55,321 nt of DNA from Bacteroidales bacterium (GTDB lineage: Bacteria; Bacteroidota; Bacteroidia; Bacteroidales; Muribaculaceae). The DNA is taken from contig SUXG01000014.1 in the NCBI GenBank assembly GCA_015061085.1, positions 1 to 55,321 of the forward strand. The letters run 5' to 3'. Of this stretch, positions 1 to 8,946 are shown piece after piece. The translations under genes and the position numbers were made by a program. The number at the start of each line of letters is the position of its first letter. Position 1 is the stretch's first letter. The notes under the pieces are model-generated. The model saw nothing but the letters and a program-made list of their open reading frames with translations, made no database searches and was not told where the DNA came from.

Positions 1-40
1 TTTACTGCTAAGTTACTAAATATCAGTGATATAACCAAAA

Positions 41-70
41 GAATCGGCAGCTTTTTAAGGTTGCCGACTC
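41..70 (+). terminator. Rho-independent terminator of a gene left of the window
   Basis: The arms around TCGGCA and TGCCGA pair as a ten-base stem with two G-U pairs, and seven T follow on the plus strand at 71-77. It would end a plus-strand gene entering from the left. The minus strand also has a T-rich run after the stem, so it may serve the lipoprotein gene ending at 99 as well. Confidence 0.7.
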
Positions 71-98
71 TTTTTTTATGCCTTTTTCTAGAAAACAT

Positions 99-1016
99 TT
101 AAGCTTCTCTTATCCCGAATTCGCGTTCATAAGTTGTTCGGGTTGAGGAAGAGCCGTCCGAACTTCTAAAAGACTTTTCCACCATCTCGCCTTTTGAATT
201 ATACTTAAATACAAATTTGCCTGAGCCATAATACTCACCATCGGCAGAGAACGAATCATCACAGAAAATCTCATCATTCTGATATAATCTGTGCTCTACA
301 ACATTGCCCTCCGCGTTATAGATGTAAGTAGCCCTTTCCATCAATTCATTAGGGTAATAAATAGCATACTCCGTCATACGACCTTCGGAGTCGTATTGGT
401 AAATAAACTTTTGATACACCGAACCGTCCGAAGTGTACTCTATCTTCTCTATAATATTACCATTGGAGTCATACACATATGAGAATTTTTCCGTTGTAGC
501 GGAGTCTGTGCTGTATATATTCTTTTCTACCACATTTCCGTGGGAGTCATATTTGAATACAATTTTAGTTTCACCCCAAGGCTCGGTGTCGGATTCAACG
601 ACTGAGCCACACAACAAGCTATCGAATGAAATTATATCTTGCTTAATGACTTTCCCATTTGAGTCATACACATAAAGATTCTGTATCTTGCTGCAGCTAT
701 AAGAATTCTCCTTGAGCGACTCTATCATATTGCCGTGGGAGTCATATTTGTAGGTATTCTCCCAGATCATAGGAAAACCATTGTCTTGACCCGACTCTTT
801 GACCACATCTCCTCGCTCATTGAAGTCGTAAGTGATGACTGATGCCTCTTCTCCAACATTATTATACATATTATAACGTGTCAACGTCACAGACTTCACA
901 TCACCATGCAGAGTCCAATCCTGCGACCATCCTTGACGATCCCCGACTTTAGATGCACAACCTGTTGCAATAAAAGCAATTACAAATAAAGAGACGAAAA
1001 GCCTTTTAGAGTTCAT
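99..1016 (-). CDS. YD/RHS-like repeat lipoprotein
   Basis: Predicted lipoprotein of 305 aa with unknown function. Residues 1-19 form a hydrophobic signal peptide ending in ATG-C20, a plausible lipobox, so it should be exported and lipidated. From about residue 60 to the end there are at least seven degenerate repeats of about 20-28 aa built on Y-x-Y-D/N-S-x-G-x-x-x-E, for example YDSHGN, YDSNGK, YDSEGR and YNAEGN. This is the YD-repeat signature found in RHS/wall-associated proteins, but the array is short and has no shell-closing core or toxin domain. It lies 72 bp after the ABC-F gene and may be read through from it. Substrate-binding or structural surface roles are both possible; none is shown. 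Confidence 0.8.
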   Translation of the reverse strand: MNSKRLFVSLFVIAFIATGCASKVGDRQGWSQDWTLHGDVKSVTLTRYNMYNNVGEEASVITYDFNERGDVVKESGQDNGFPMIWENTYKYDSHGNMIESLKENSYSCSKIQNLYVYDSNGKVIKQDIISFDSLLCGSVVESDTEPWGETKIVFKYDSHGNVVEKNIYSTDSATTEKFSYVYDSNGNIIEKIEYTSDGSVYQKFIYQYDSEGRMTEYAIYYPNELMERATYIYNAEGNVVEHRLYQNDEIFCDDSFSADGEYYGSGKFVFKYNSKGEMVEKSFRSSDGSSSTRTTYEREFGIREA

Positions 1017-1088
1017 AGTTCCCTAATAATAAATGTGTTAATACGACTTCTTATTGATTGTAATTTGCGACCTTTATTTAGGAAGGGA

Positions 1089-2876
1089 TCAGCCCTCTTT
1101 CTCCATGAGTTCGAGCATACGCATTTCGACCATGTCGATTTCGTCGATGAGTTCGCTGACACGTTGTGAAGCCTTCAAAAGCTCATTGGTTGACAATTCT
1201 CCTGACGACATTCTGCCCTCCAAATTATTCTTTTCCGTTTCCAATTCAGGCAGTCGTTTCTCGAGTTCTTCAAGTTCACGCTTTTCCTTGTAGGAAAGTT
1301 TGTTGGAATTATCACGCTTTAGTTTACGTTGCTCTGATGCTTTTACTGACTCTGCCTTGGCTTCTGTCTTAGCCATTTTGCTCTCCATATCCAAACAGTG
1401 GCGATAGGTGGAGTAATCACCTGGGAAGTCCTTCACCACACCATTGCCCTTAAAGACAAATAGATGATCTACTATTCTATCCAAGAAAAATCTGTCGTGA
1501 CTCACCACGATGACACACCCCTTAAACTTCGACAGATAATCCTCAAGCACCGATAGCGTGACGATGTCCAAGTCGTTGGTAGGCTCGTCGAGAATGAGAA
1601 AATTAGGGTTGCGCATCAACACTGTTGCCAAGTAGAGACGACGCTTCTCTCCACCACTGAGTTTGTGTATAAACTTCTGCTGAGTGTCAGGAGTAAACAG
1701 GAAATGGCTGAGAAATTGCGATGCCGAGAGTCTTGTTTTCTCATCTATATAAATCTCTTCGGCTATCTCTCTGACAGCGTCAATCACTTTCTTCGACTCA
1801 TCAAATTCGATTCCATCTTGGCTATAATAGCCCCACTTTACAGTCTGGCCGATGTCGAAATGTCCAGAATCCGGCTCTACATGTCCGAGCAATAGTTTGA
1901 TGAATGTCGATTTGCCAACGCCATTATCACCTACTATGCCGACCTTGTCGTAACGCGCAAACGTATAGTTCCAATCCTTCAAGATAACTTTGTCGCCGTA
2001 TGACTTACAGATATCCTTAGCCTCAAAAATCTTTGAGCCAATGTAAGAGCCTTTGACAGCAAGCTCCACATTTCGCTCCGATAGATTAACCTGCGAACGC
2101 TTCTCCAACTCATAGAAATTGTCGATACGATACTTCGCTTTAGAACCTCGGGCTTGTGGCTGACGACGCATCCACTCCAACTCGGTGCGCAGAAGGTTTT
2201 TCACCTTTGCCAATTCAGCAGTCAGATTCTCCATGCGCTCCTCACGCTTCTGCAAATAGTAGTCGTAATTGCCGTTGTAGGTAAACGTTTGCTCACGGTC
2301 GATTTCGATAATCTTATTGCAGACATTGTCCAAAAAATAGCGGTCGTGAGTCACCATCAGAAGTGTAATATTCTGCTTCGACAGATACTTCTCCATCCAC
2401 TCTATCATCTCGATGTCAAGGTGGTTGGTAGGCTCATCGAGGATAAGCATCTCTGGCTCAGAAAGCAACACACGAGCCAATGCCACACGCTTCACTTGTC
2501 CGCCCGACAACTGTCCTATCGGCTGCGCGAAATCATTTATCTTAAACTGTGATAGTATCTGTTTGGCACGATCCTCGATATTCCAGTCTTCGGGGCCCAA
2601 CACCGCAGGCATGACAGCTTGCAAAACGGTCATATCGCCGGCAAACTCCGGCATCTGCTGAAGATAACCGACCTTAAGACCGGTGCGAAACACCACATTG
2701 CCGCTATCATAATCCATATCACCGGCTATGATACTGAGCAACGTACTCTTTCCCTTACCATTTTGCGCTATAATACCTATCTTATCACCTTGATACACTC
2801 CGAAAGTCACATCGGCAAAGAGCATCCTGTCGCCGAATGACTTGGTCAAACCTTCTATCTGCAAATAGCTTACCAC
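1089..2876 (-). CDS. ABC-F family ATPase (Uup/Ydi-type)
   Basis: Soluble duplicated ABC protein of 595 aa with no membrane segments, which places it in the ABC-F class of ribosome-associated ATPases. The first cassette has a Walker A at 37-45 (AQNGKGKST, first Gly replaced by Ala), a signature LSGGQ and Walker B LILDEPTNHLD. The second has GDNGVGKST, LSGGEKRR and LILDEPTNDLD. A linker rich in Arg/Lys joins them. The last 70 residues (KEKRELEELEKRLPELE and on) form a charged coiled coil like the Uup C-terminal domain. Family members act on stalled or initiating ribosomes or, for Uup, in DNA repair phenotypes. The ridA terminator lies just upstream, so it should have its own promoter, which I could not identify. 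Confidence 0.93.
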   Translation of the reverse strand: MVSYLQIEGLTKSFGDRMLFADVTFGVYQGDKIGIIAQNGKGKSTLLSIIAGDMDYDSGNVVFRTGLKVGYLQQMPEFAGDMTVLQAVMPAVLGPEDWNIEDRAKQILSQFKINDFAQPIGQLSGGQVKRVALARVLLSEPEMLILDEPTNHLDIEMIEWMEKYLSKQNITLLMVTHDRYFLDNVCNKIIEIDREQTFTYNGNYDYYLQKREERMENLTAELAKVKNLLRTELEWMRRQPQARGSKAKYRIDNFYELEKRSQVNLSERNVELAVKGSYIGSKIFEAKDICKSYGDKVILKDWNYTFARYDKVGIVGDNGVGKSTFIKLLLGHVEPDSGHFDIGQTVKWGYYSQDGIEFDESKKVIDAVREIAEEIYIDEKTRLSASQFLSHFLFTPDTQQKFIHKLSGGEKRRLYLATVLMRNPNFLILDEPTNDLDIVTLSVLEDYLSKFKGCVIVVSHDRFFLDRIVDHLFVFKGNGVVKDFPGDYSTYRHCLDMESKMAKTEAKAESVKASEQRKLKRDNSNKLSYKEKRELEELEKRLPELETEKNNLEGRMSSGELSTNELLKASQRVSELIDEIDMVEMRMLELMEKEG

Positions 2877-2911
2877 TGTGTCCTTATCTGATTAATTGGA
2901 GATTAAAAAAA

Positions 2912-2940
2912 GAGGGTCTATGCATACATCACCGACCCTC
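2912..2940 (-). terminator. Terminator of ridA
   Basis: Perfect 7-bp arms GAGGGTC and GACCCTC (2912-2918, 2934-2940). On the minus strand the stem is followed by a run of T (complement of 2905-2911). It separates ridA from the ABC-F gene. Confidence 0.8.
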
Positions 2941-2978
2941 CAAACAAAAACTAAAAAATATGAAAAAAATAATATTTA

Positions 2979-3353
2979 TCAGATAGTTGCAATTACTTCA
3001 ATTTCAACCAAAGCTTGCTTTGGAAGTTCTTTGACAGCAAATGCACAACGTGCAGGATATACTTCCTTGAATTCAGATGCATAAACTTCGTTCATTGCAC
3101 CGAAAAGGCTCATATCTGCAAGTAAAACTGTAGTCTTAACTACGTTATCAAGTGTTGCACCTACTTCAGCGAGGATAGCCTTGATATTTTCAATTGACTG
3201 AGCTGTTTGAGCCTTGATGTCTTCCGGCATTTCACCTGTCTCAGCATTGATTGGGAGCTGACCTGAGATAAACACTAAGTTACCTACTACTACAGCTTGG
3301 CTATAAGGACCGATAGCGCCCGGTGCTTTTGTTGATTTAATTTCTTTTTTCAT
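2979..3353 (-). CDS. ridA: RidA family enamine/imine deaminase
   Basis: Protein of 124 aa. RidA hydrolyses reactive enamine/imine intermediates such as 2-aminoacrylate made by PLP enzymes, and works as a trimer in the cytosol. The family pattern is clear: GPYSQAV near residue 16, the FISGQLPI strand, and the C-terminal PARCAFAVKELPKQALVEIE segment with the substrate-binding Arg and the late Glu. A longer reading to 3422 exists, but the start at 3353 (MKKEIKSTKAP) gives the usual family length. The upstream -7 element at 3422-3429 would also overlap the longer start. It is monocistronic, with a terminator directly downstream. Confidence 0.93.
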   Translation of the reverse strand: MKKEIKSTKAPGAIGPYSQAVVVGNLVFISGQLPINAETGEMPEDIKAQTAQSIENIKAILAEVGATLDNVVKTTVLLADMSLFGAMNEVYASEFKEVYPARCAFAVKELPKQALVEIEVIATI

Positions 3354-3421
3354 TGTATCGTTTATTTTTATATTATATTTCATTTTCTTGTCTGATATTA
3401 CTATCCGACATCTTTCAGCCA

Positions 3422-3452
3422 CAAAGTTAATAAAAATTATTCAATCCACAAT
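3422..3452 (-). promoter_or_regulatory. Candidate promoter of ridA
   Basis: On the minus strand TAACTTTG (3422-3429) matches the Bacteroidota -7 box exactly. ATTG (3449-3452) lies 19 bp upstream in place of TTTG. The predicted transcript starts inside the longer reading frame and supports the shorter RidA start. Confidence 0.55.
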
Positions 3453-3551
3453 ACATTCCCCAAATTTATAATCCCATTACAATCCCACTCCACCACATTT
3501 CTCCCAGTTTTTCAGAGTATTATCTATCGCAAAACACACTCCTTACACTTG

Positions 3552-4106
3552 TTAGGGGTTGTTGAGGAGGTGGCGGAGGCGGCGGTAGTCAGGGCAGTAT
3601 TGTGCAACGAGATTCCAAAAATCTTTACTGTGGTTGGGGTGCACGATGTGTGCCAATTCGTGGATTATGACATATTCGACACACTCGCGTGGCTTGTAAG
3701 CGAGCATCAGATTGAAGGTCAATACGCGTGTTTTCGATTGACATGATCCCCATCGACTGGTCATCATTTTGAATACCACCTTCGATGCCTGGAGCTGCAT
3801 ACGTTGTTCCCATTTCTCAAATATAGGTTTAAACTCCTCTGCCCAAGCTCGCAACATCGCCGGATCGTGCTTTGTCGGCGTGGCTTCAGCACGCTTCTTC
3901 ACTTTGCTGACTGCCTTGTCTATCCAGTCGCGCTTACTTTCAAGCAGCTCAAGCACTTTCGCTTCGGGATAGCCCGATGGCACCGACATTCTGACTTGAG
4001 CGTCGGGTGGAGCGACTTTGAGCGACACATTGCGCACATTTTTCCACATCACGACGACCTGTTGTCGGCCTATCTGATAATGGCGTATTTCTGAGATTCC
4101 TTTCAT
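3552..4106 (-). CDS. YgjP-type (SprT-like, DUF45) metallopeptidase
   Basis: Cytosolic protein of 184 aa of the YgjP/DUF45 family, a gluzincin-fold group related to SprT and WLM proteases. The zinc motif HELAH starts at residue 149, with the third ligand expected in PNHSKDFW. The preceding SRWGSCQSKTRVLTFN block is the other hallmark of the family. Length is a little under the usual 220-240 aa, mainly at the N-terminus. Physiological substrates are unknown; E. coli YgjP has been linked to nucleotide pyrophosphatase activity, and others are presumed proteases. It stands alone, 163 bp before the gdhA 3' end. Confidence 0.85.
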   Translation of the reverse strand: MKGISEIRHYQIGRQQVVVMWKNVRNVSLKVAPPDAQVRMSVPSGYPEAKVLELLESKRDWIDKAVSKVKKRAEATPTKHDPAMLRAWAEEFKPIFEKWEQRMQLQASKVVFKMMTSRWGSCQSKTRVLTFNLMLAYKPRECVEYVIIHELAHIVHPNHSKDFWNLVAQYCPDYRRLRHLLNNP

Positions 4107-4215
4107 GCAATTTAGAATTGAGACAATATTGACCGAATCAAAAGTTTGTCAGCGAGGCACGGCACAAACGTCTGAGTTGACAATGACTATAAATCTATGC
4201 CGACCACTAAAAAAC

Positions 4216-4244
4216 TATGGGCAACACCAAAAGTGCTGCCCATA
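4216..4244 (-). terminator. Terminator of gdhA
   Basis: Twelve-base arms (TATGGGCAACAC, GTGCTGCCCATA) pair with one wobble around the loop CAAAA. On the minus strand the stem runs into a T tract (complement of 4209-4214). It is a strong intrinsic terminator. Confidence 0.85.
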
Positions 4245-4268
4245 AGAGTTTGAAAGTATTACGTGTTA

Positions 4269-5612
4269 TTAAACGATACCTTGTTCGAGCATAGCTTGAG
4301 CAACCTTCATGAAGCCTGCGATGTTAGCACCCTTAACATAGTCGATAGTGCCGTCAGCCTTCTTACCGTATTTAACACAAGCAGAGTGGATGCTTTCCAT
4401 GATATAGTGGAGTTTTTCATCAACTTCAGCACCAGACCAGCTGATGTGCATAGCGTTTTGTGTCATTTCAAGACCAGAAACAGACACACCACCAGCGTTA
4501 ACAGCCTTACCAGGAGCGAAGAGGATACCATTGCTTTGGAAAGTTTCGATAGCTTCTGGAGTACAACCCATGTTAGAAACTTCGCAGCAGCACCATGTAC
4601 CGTTAGCGATGAGTTCCTTAGCGTCGTCACCGTTAAGTTCGTTTTGGAATGCGCAAGGAAGAGCGATGTCACACTTCACGCTCCAAGCCTTCTTACCAGC
4701 AGTAAACTTAGCAGCTTCTGGGTACTTAGTAGCCATGTCTTCAACCTTGTTGCGGTTAGAAGCACGCATTTCGAGCATGTAGTTGATCATTTCGCTTGTG
4801 ATACCACCAGGGATTTCGCAAACACCGTCAGGACCAGAGATAGCAACAACCTTAGCACCGAGTTCAGTAGCCTTGAGAGCAGCACCCCAAGCAACGTTAC
4901 CGAAGCCAGAAAGAGCTACTGTGCAACCCTTGATGTCTTTACCTGCAGTCTTAAGAACGTGTTCTGTGAAGTAGAGAGCACCGAAACCTGTAGCTTCAGG
5001 ACGGAGGATAGAACCACCCCAAGTTGCGCCCTTACCTGTCAATACGCCTACGTTGTATTCGCGAGCAAGTTTAGTGTACATACCGAAGAGGTAACCGATT
5101 TCACGACCACCTACACCTACGTCACCAGCAGGAACGTCAGTGTCAGGACCGATGTTGTTCCACAATTCGAGCATGAATGCTTGGCAGAAACGCATGATTT
5201 CAGCGTCTGACTTACCTACCGGGTTGAAGTCAGAACCACCTTTACCACCACCCATAGGAAGAGTAGTAAGAGCGTTTTTGAATGTTTGTTCGAAACCGAG
5301 GAACTTCAACATTGAAGGGTTAACAGCTGGGTGGAAACGGAGACCGCCTTTGTAAGGACCGATAGCACCGTTGAATTGTACACGATAACCGAGGTTAGTT
5401 TGTACTTCACCGTTATCATCTACCCAAGTCACACGGAATGTGAAGATACGATCTGGCTCAACCATACGTTCGATGATGCGAGCTTTTTCGAATTCTGGGT
5501 GTTGGTTGTAAACTTCTTCAATTGAGTGAAGAACTTCAGTCACTGCCTGGATGTATTCGTTTTCACCAGGATGTTTTGCCTCAAGATCGGCAAGAATTTT
5601 CTTAATATCCAT
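4269..5612 (-). CDS. gdhA: NADP-type glutamate dehydrogenase
   Basis: Hexameric-type glutamate dehydrogenase of 447 aa, which reductively aminates 2-oxoglutarate with ammonia. It is the main ammonium-assimilation route in Bacteroidales. Visible hallmarks are the substrate-binding GGLRFHP, the catalytic lysine in PMGGGKGGSDF, DTDVPAGDVGVGGREIG, and the Rossmann segment ALSGFGNVAWGAA. Length and full-length alignment match the family (445-450 aa), which indicates the biosynthetic 50-kDa class. Codon use is strongly biased, as expected for a highly expressed gene, and this leaves a long false frame on the opposite strand. It has its own promoter and terminator, so it is monocistronic. Confidence 0.97.
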   Translation of the reverse strand: MDIKKILADLEAKHPGENEYIQAVTEVLHSIEEVYNQHPEFEKARIIERMVEPDRIFTFRVTWVDDNGEVQTNLGYRVQFNGAIGPYKGGLRFHPAVNPSMLKFLGFEQTFKNALTTLPMGGGKGGSDFNPVGKSDAEIMRFCQAFMLELWNNIGPDTDVPAGDVGVGGREIGYLFGMYTKLAREYNVGVLTGKGATWGGSILRPEATGFGALYFTEHVLKTAGKDIKGCTVALSGFGNVAWGAALKATELGAKVVAISGPDGVCEIPGGITSEMINYMLEMRASNRNKVEDMATKYPEAAKFTAGKKAWSVKCDIALPCAFQNELNGDDAKELIANGTWCCCEVSNMGCTPEAIETFQSNGILFAPGKAVNAGGVSVSGLEMTQNAMHISWSGAEVDEKLHYIMESIHSACVKYGKKADGTIDYVKGANIAGFMKVAQAMLEQGIV

Positions 5613-5652
5613 GTTTTACCGTTTAGATTTATATGGTTTTCAATATTGAATG

Positions 5653-5684
5653 CAAATGTAGTGCCTTTTTTTGAGAAGTGCAAA
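5653..5684 (-). promoter_or_regulatory. Promoter of gdhA
   Basis: Minus-strand TTTG (5681-5684), a 20-bp spacer and TACATTTG (5653-5660) fit the consensus TTTG-N19-21-TAnnTTTG exactly. The start codon is about 40 bp downstream. Confidence 0.75.
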
Positions 5685-5711
5685 TTTTTTCAGACAATAA
5701 ATCAAATAAAA

Positions 5712-5740
5712 AAATCGGGTAAGATTTTCTCACCCGATTT
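5712..5740 (-). terminator. Terminator of the DUF1015 gene
   Basis: Thirteen-base arms (5712-5724, 5728-5740) pair with one wobble around a three-T loop. Seven T follow on the minus strand. It insulates gdhA from the upstream gene. Confidence 0.85.
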
Positions 5741-5763
5741 CTTCATTTTTATAGCTTTTTTTA

Positions 5764-7014
5764 TTAGTCTTCCAATTTGTGAATTACAAGACCTGAACGA
5801 AGTTTTGGTTCAAACCAAGTTGTCTTAGGAGGCATGATGTTGCCTGTGTCAGCAATGTTGATGAGCTGATCCATTGTCACAGGATAGAGAGCGAGAGCCA
5901 TCTTCATTTCGCCGCTATCAACACGACGTTTCAATTCGCCAAGACCACGGATACCACCTACGAAGTCGATACGCTTGTCTGAACGGAGGTCAGTGATACC
6001 AAGAATATCGCGGAGGATAAGGTCAGAAGATACTGTCACGTCAAGCACGCCGATTGGGTCTTGGTCGTTGTAAGTACCTGCCTTAGCTGTCAATGAATAC
6101 CATTCACCTTCGAGGTAAAGAGCGAAGTTATGAAGAGCAGATGGATGATAGATTTCAGCACCTTTCTTTTCAACGTCGAAGTTTACAGCGATCTTTTCAA
6201 GGAATTCAGCAGGAGTCAAGCCGTTAAGGTCACGAACTACGCGGTTGTAGTCGATAATCTTAAGGTGAGAAGCAGGGAATGCCACTGCGAGGAAGTAGTT
6301 ATACTCTTCGTCACCGCGGTGGTTAGGGTTGTTTTGCTTCTTTTCGTTGCCGACGAGAGCTGCTGCTGCTGAACGGTGGTGACCATCTGCGATATAAAGA
6401 TTAGGGATCTTTTCAAATTCTTCTGTAATCTTAGCGATAGTCGCTTCGTCTTCGATTACCCAGAAAGTATGACCAAAGCCATCATCAGGAGCTACGAAGT
6501 CGTATTCAGGTTCGCCTGCTGTTACTGTGCGAATGATTTCTTCAAGCACTGCATTATCAGGGAAAGCAAAGAACACAGGTTCGATGTTAGCATTGTTGCA
6601 ACGAACATGTTTCATGCGGTCTTCCTCCTTGTCGCGACGAGTAAGCTCATGCTTTTTGATACGACCTTCCATGTAATCTTCTACCCAAGCACCTACAACA
6701 AAACCGTATTGAGTTCTGCCGTCCATTGTTTGCGCATAGATGTAGTAGTTTTCTTTTTCATCTTGTACCAACCATCCTTTTTCTTGGAACATTTTGAAGT
6801 TTTCTACTGCTTTGTCATATACTTTTGGATCGTGTTCATCTGTTCCAGGTTCGAAATCGATTTCAGGTTTGATGATGTGATACAATGATTTTTCATTGCC
6901 TTCAGCTTCTTTACGAGCTTCTTCTGAGTTAAGAACGTCATAAGGACGTGAAGCCACTTCTTCAATCATTGATTTAGGAGGACGAACCCCCTTAAATGGT
7001 TTTACTCTTGCCAT
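5764..7014 (-). CDS. DUF1015 family protein
   Basis: Soluble protein of 416 aa that matches the DUF1015 family along its whole length. Typical segments are VKPFKGVRPPK at the N-terminus, SRPYDVLN, the internal IADGHHRSAAA, and the C-terminal MPPKTTWFEPKLRSGLVIHKL. The biochemical role of the family is unknown. In many bacteria members lie beside serA/serC (recalled, not visible here), which suggests a link to serine metabolism, but no such genes flank it here. It has no signal peptide or membrane span. Codon bias resembles the adjacent gdhA, so it is probably well expressed. It is monocistronic between its own promoter and terminator. Confidence 0.88.
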   Translation of the reverse strand: MARVKPFKGVRPPKSMIEEVASRPYDVLNSEEARKEAEGNEKSLYHIIKPEIDFEPGTDEHDPKVYDKAVENFKMFQEKGWLVQDEKENYYIYAQTMDGRTQYGFVVGAWVEDYMEGRIKKHELTRRDKEEDRMKHVRCNNANIEPVFFAFPDNAVLEEIIRTVTAGEPEYDFVAPDDGFGHTFWVIEDEATIAKITEEFEKIPNLYIADGHHRSAAAALVGNEKKQNNPNHRGDEEYNYFLAVAFPASHLKIIDYNRVVRDLNGLTPAEFLEKIAVNFDVEKKGAEIYHPSALHNFALYLEGEWYSLTAKAGTYNDQDPIGVLDVTVSSDLILRDILGITDLRSDKRIDFVGGIRGLGELKRRVDSGEMKMALALYPVTMDQLINIADTGNIMPPKTTWFEPKLRSGLVIHKLED

Positions 7015-7083
7015 GTTTTTTAAAGATTTATAATTTGTTATAACATTTTCTATTTTGAAAGTTGTTTACACACTTTTCAGCGA

Positions 7084-7115
7084 TAAAGTTATAAATTTAT
7101 TTCCAAATGCGCAAA
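7084..7115 (-). promoter_or_regulatory. Candidate promoter of the DUF1015 gene
   Basis: Minus-strand TTTG (7112-7115), 20-bp spacer, TAACTTTA (7084-7091). It is one base off the -7 consensus. It lies about 70 bp before the start codon. Confidence 0.5.
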
Positions 7116-7134
7116 ACACTTTTCTATATTTCTT

Positions 7135-8409
7135 TTATAATTCTTTACGAATAATTGTCTGACTACGGTCCGGACCGACTGAAACTATGCAAATCGGAAC
7201 ATTCAATTCGCTTTCGAGGAAATCAATGTAAGCCTTAAATTCTGTAGGGAATTCTTCTGCCGATTTCATTGAAGTCATATCTGTGTTCCAACCTTTCAAC
7301 TCCTTATATATAGGTTCGATATTTTCATCTTTAATATCAAATGGGAATTGATCCGTAACAACACCATCGATTTTGTATGCCGTACAAGCTTTAATAGTCG
7401 CAAAGCCGTCGAGCACGTCACTCTTCATCATGATGAGTTTTGTCACTCCATTAATCATTATTGCATATTTTAACGCCACAAGGTCAACCCATCCACAACG
7501 ACGTTCGCGTCCGGTCACAGCACCATACTCATGACCTAAATCACGAATTTTAGCTCCTGTCTCGTCAAACAATTCAGTTGGGAACGGACCACTGCCGACA
7601 CGCGTACAATATGCCTTAAAGATACCATATACATCACCTATTTTATTTGGAGCCAAACCAAGTCCGACACATGCGCCGGCAGTAATGGTATTAGAAGATG
7701 TCACAAACGGATATGAACCGAAATCGACATCGAGCATTGTACCTTGTGCACCCTCACAGAGCACCTTCTTGCCTTGCGCCAAAAGACTGTTGACTACGTA
7801 TTCGCTATCGATGATATCAAAGTCCTTAATATAGTCGATTGCCTGCATCCATTGAGCTTCAAGTTCTGCCACATCAGTGTCTCCACCAAGCTGAGTGAGC
7901 GTAGCGATATGCTTCGCCTTTGCTATGGCATATTTTTGTTCAAAGTTGCTGAAGATATCGCCCACACGCAATCCATTGCGCGAAATCTTATCAGTATAGG
8001 TAGGGCCGATACCTTTGCCTGTGGTACCGATTTTGCTGTCTCCCTTAGCTTTCTCTTGAGCAGCATCAAGGCGACGATGAGTCGGCATGATAAGATGAGC
8101 TTTCTTTGAGATTTTGAGAATCTTTTTAATGTCTGTACCACTTTCTTCGAGTGCCTTGGCTTCGTCCATAAATAAGATTGGATCAAGCACCACGCCGTTG
8201 CCTATGATATTGACATTATTGTTTTGGAAAATACCTGAAGGAATCGAACGAAGAACGTATTTCTTACCTTCAAATTCAAGTGTATGACCTGCATTCGGAC
8301 CACCCTGAAAGCGTGCAACGACATCGTAACGTGGGGTCAATACATCGACCACCTTACCTTTTCCTTCATCGCCCCATTGGAGACCGAGCAATACATCTAC
8401 TTTATTCAT
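7135..8409 (-). CDS. purA: Adenylosuccinate synthetase
   Basis: Enzyme of 424 aa that makes adenylosuccinate from IMP, aspartate and GTP, the first committed step to AMP. The N-terminal GTP-binding GDEGKGK is at residues 13-19, followed by GGPNAGHT with the catalytic His, and KGIGPTYTDK. Later segments include the IMP-binding GAQGTMLDVDFGSYPFVTSS and GRERRCGWVDL. Length is normal. The start is 12 bp after the stop of the Fur-family gene, so the two form an operon driven from the promoter at 8915-8946. With guaB and gmk elsewhere in the window it covers both branches from IMP. Confidence 0.97.
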   Translation of the reverse strand: MNKVDVLLGLQWGDEGKGKVVDVLTPRYDVVARFQGGPNAGHTLEFEGKKYVLRSIPSGIFQNNNVNIIGNGVVLDPILFMDEAKALEESGTDIKKILKISKKAHLIMPTHRRLDAAQEKAKGDSKIGTTGKGIGPTYTDKISRNGLRVGDIFSNFEQKYAIAKAKHIATLTQLGGDTDVAELEAQWMQAIDYIKDFDIIDSEYVVNSLLAQGKKVLCEGAQGTMLDVDFGSYPFVTSSNTITAGACVGLGLAPNKIGDVYGIFKAYCTRVGSGPFPTELFDETGAKIRDLGHEYGAVTGRERRCGWVDLVALKYAIMINGVTKLIMMKSDVLDGFATIKACTAYKIDGVVTDQFPFDIKDENIEPIYKELKGWNTDMTSMKSAEEFPTEFKAYIDFLESELNVPICIVSVGPDRSQTIIRKEL

Positions 8410-8421
8410 TTCGAATGCTGT

Positions 8422-8886
8422 TTATTTTGTTGTTTTTATTTTCTTCTTATTTTTACGCACACATGCCGAACACAATCCATAAAGATAGGTCGACATATAT
8501 TCCGGAGTAAATGCTGTGTAACGTCGCGACACAACCTGAGATATGATTTCATTTGCTTCTACCTCTTTCACCTTCCCACATTGTGTACACACCAAATGAA
8601 AATGACTTCCGAGTGCGACTTCATATTGAGCAGGCTGCGAATTGAATTGATGCTTCCTCAAAAGACCACACTCCATCAGCAAGTCAATAGTGTTGTAGAC
8701 AGTAGCACGACTGACATGATACGCATCACGCTCAAGCTCATTATAGAGTGTCTCAACATCAAAATGCACTTGCATTGACCACACCTTTTCGAGTATGGCA
8801 AAGCGTTCCGATGTCTTACGCAATCCCTTAGTTTCAAGATATTGCGTAAACGTATTTACAGCATTTTTTAGAGAGTCAACTTCCAT
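8422..8886 (-). CDS. Fur-family metalloregulator
   Basis: Transcription regulator of 154 aa with the Fur fold. The winged-helix part spans about residues 15-90 (TSERFAILEKV, HVSRATVYNTIDLLMECGLL). The C-terminal dimerisation part carries the HFHLVCTQCGKV motif (metal site and first CxxC) and a second CxxC in YGLCSACVRK, which together form the structural zinc site. Whether it senses iron (Fur), peroxide (PerR) or zinc (Zur) cannot be told from these residues. It is the first gene of an operon with purA, an arrangement that as far as I recall is common in Bacteroidales. The promoter lies about 30 bp upstream. Confidence 0.92.
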   Translation of the reverse strand: MEVDSLKNAVNTFTQYLETKGLRKTSERFAILEKVWSMQVHFDVETLYNELERDAYHVSRATVYNTIDLLMECGLLRKHQFNSQPAQYEVALGSHFHLVCTQCGKVKEVEANEIISQVVSRRYTAFTPEYMSTYLYGLCSACVRKNKKKIKTTK

Positions 8887-8914
8887 TATTGGTCAACTTA
8901 TCACAAAATCCTTG

Positions 8915-8946
8915 CAAAGATAAGAAAATGAGACCACAACACCAAA
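8915..8946 (-). promoter_or_regulatory. Promoter of the fur-purA operon
   Basis: Minus-strand TTTG (8943-8946), 20-bp spacer, TATCTTTG (8915-8922). This is a perfect consensus match, and it leaves a leader of only about 20-25 nt before the regulator start. No clear Fur-box palindrome overlaps it. Confidence 0.75.

Noticed and set aside
4263..5210. A 315-codon open frame on the plus strand inside gdhA
   Set aside because: It is antisense to a clear, highly codon-biased gdhA. The encoded sequence is Ser/Thr/Cys/Phe-rich and low in complexity, as expected from the complement of biased codons.
6130..6888. Plus-strand open frames opposite the DUF1015 gene
   Set aside because: Same artefact as in gdhA: they mirror a biased coding strand and have no family features or promoter.
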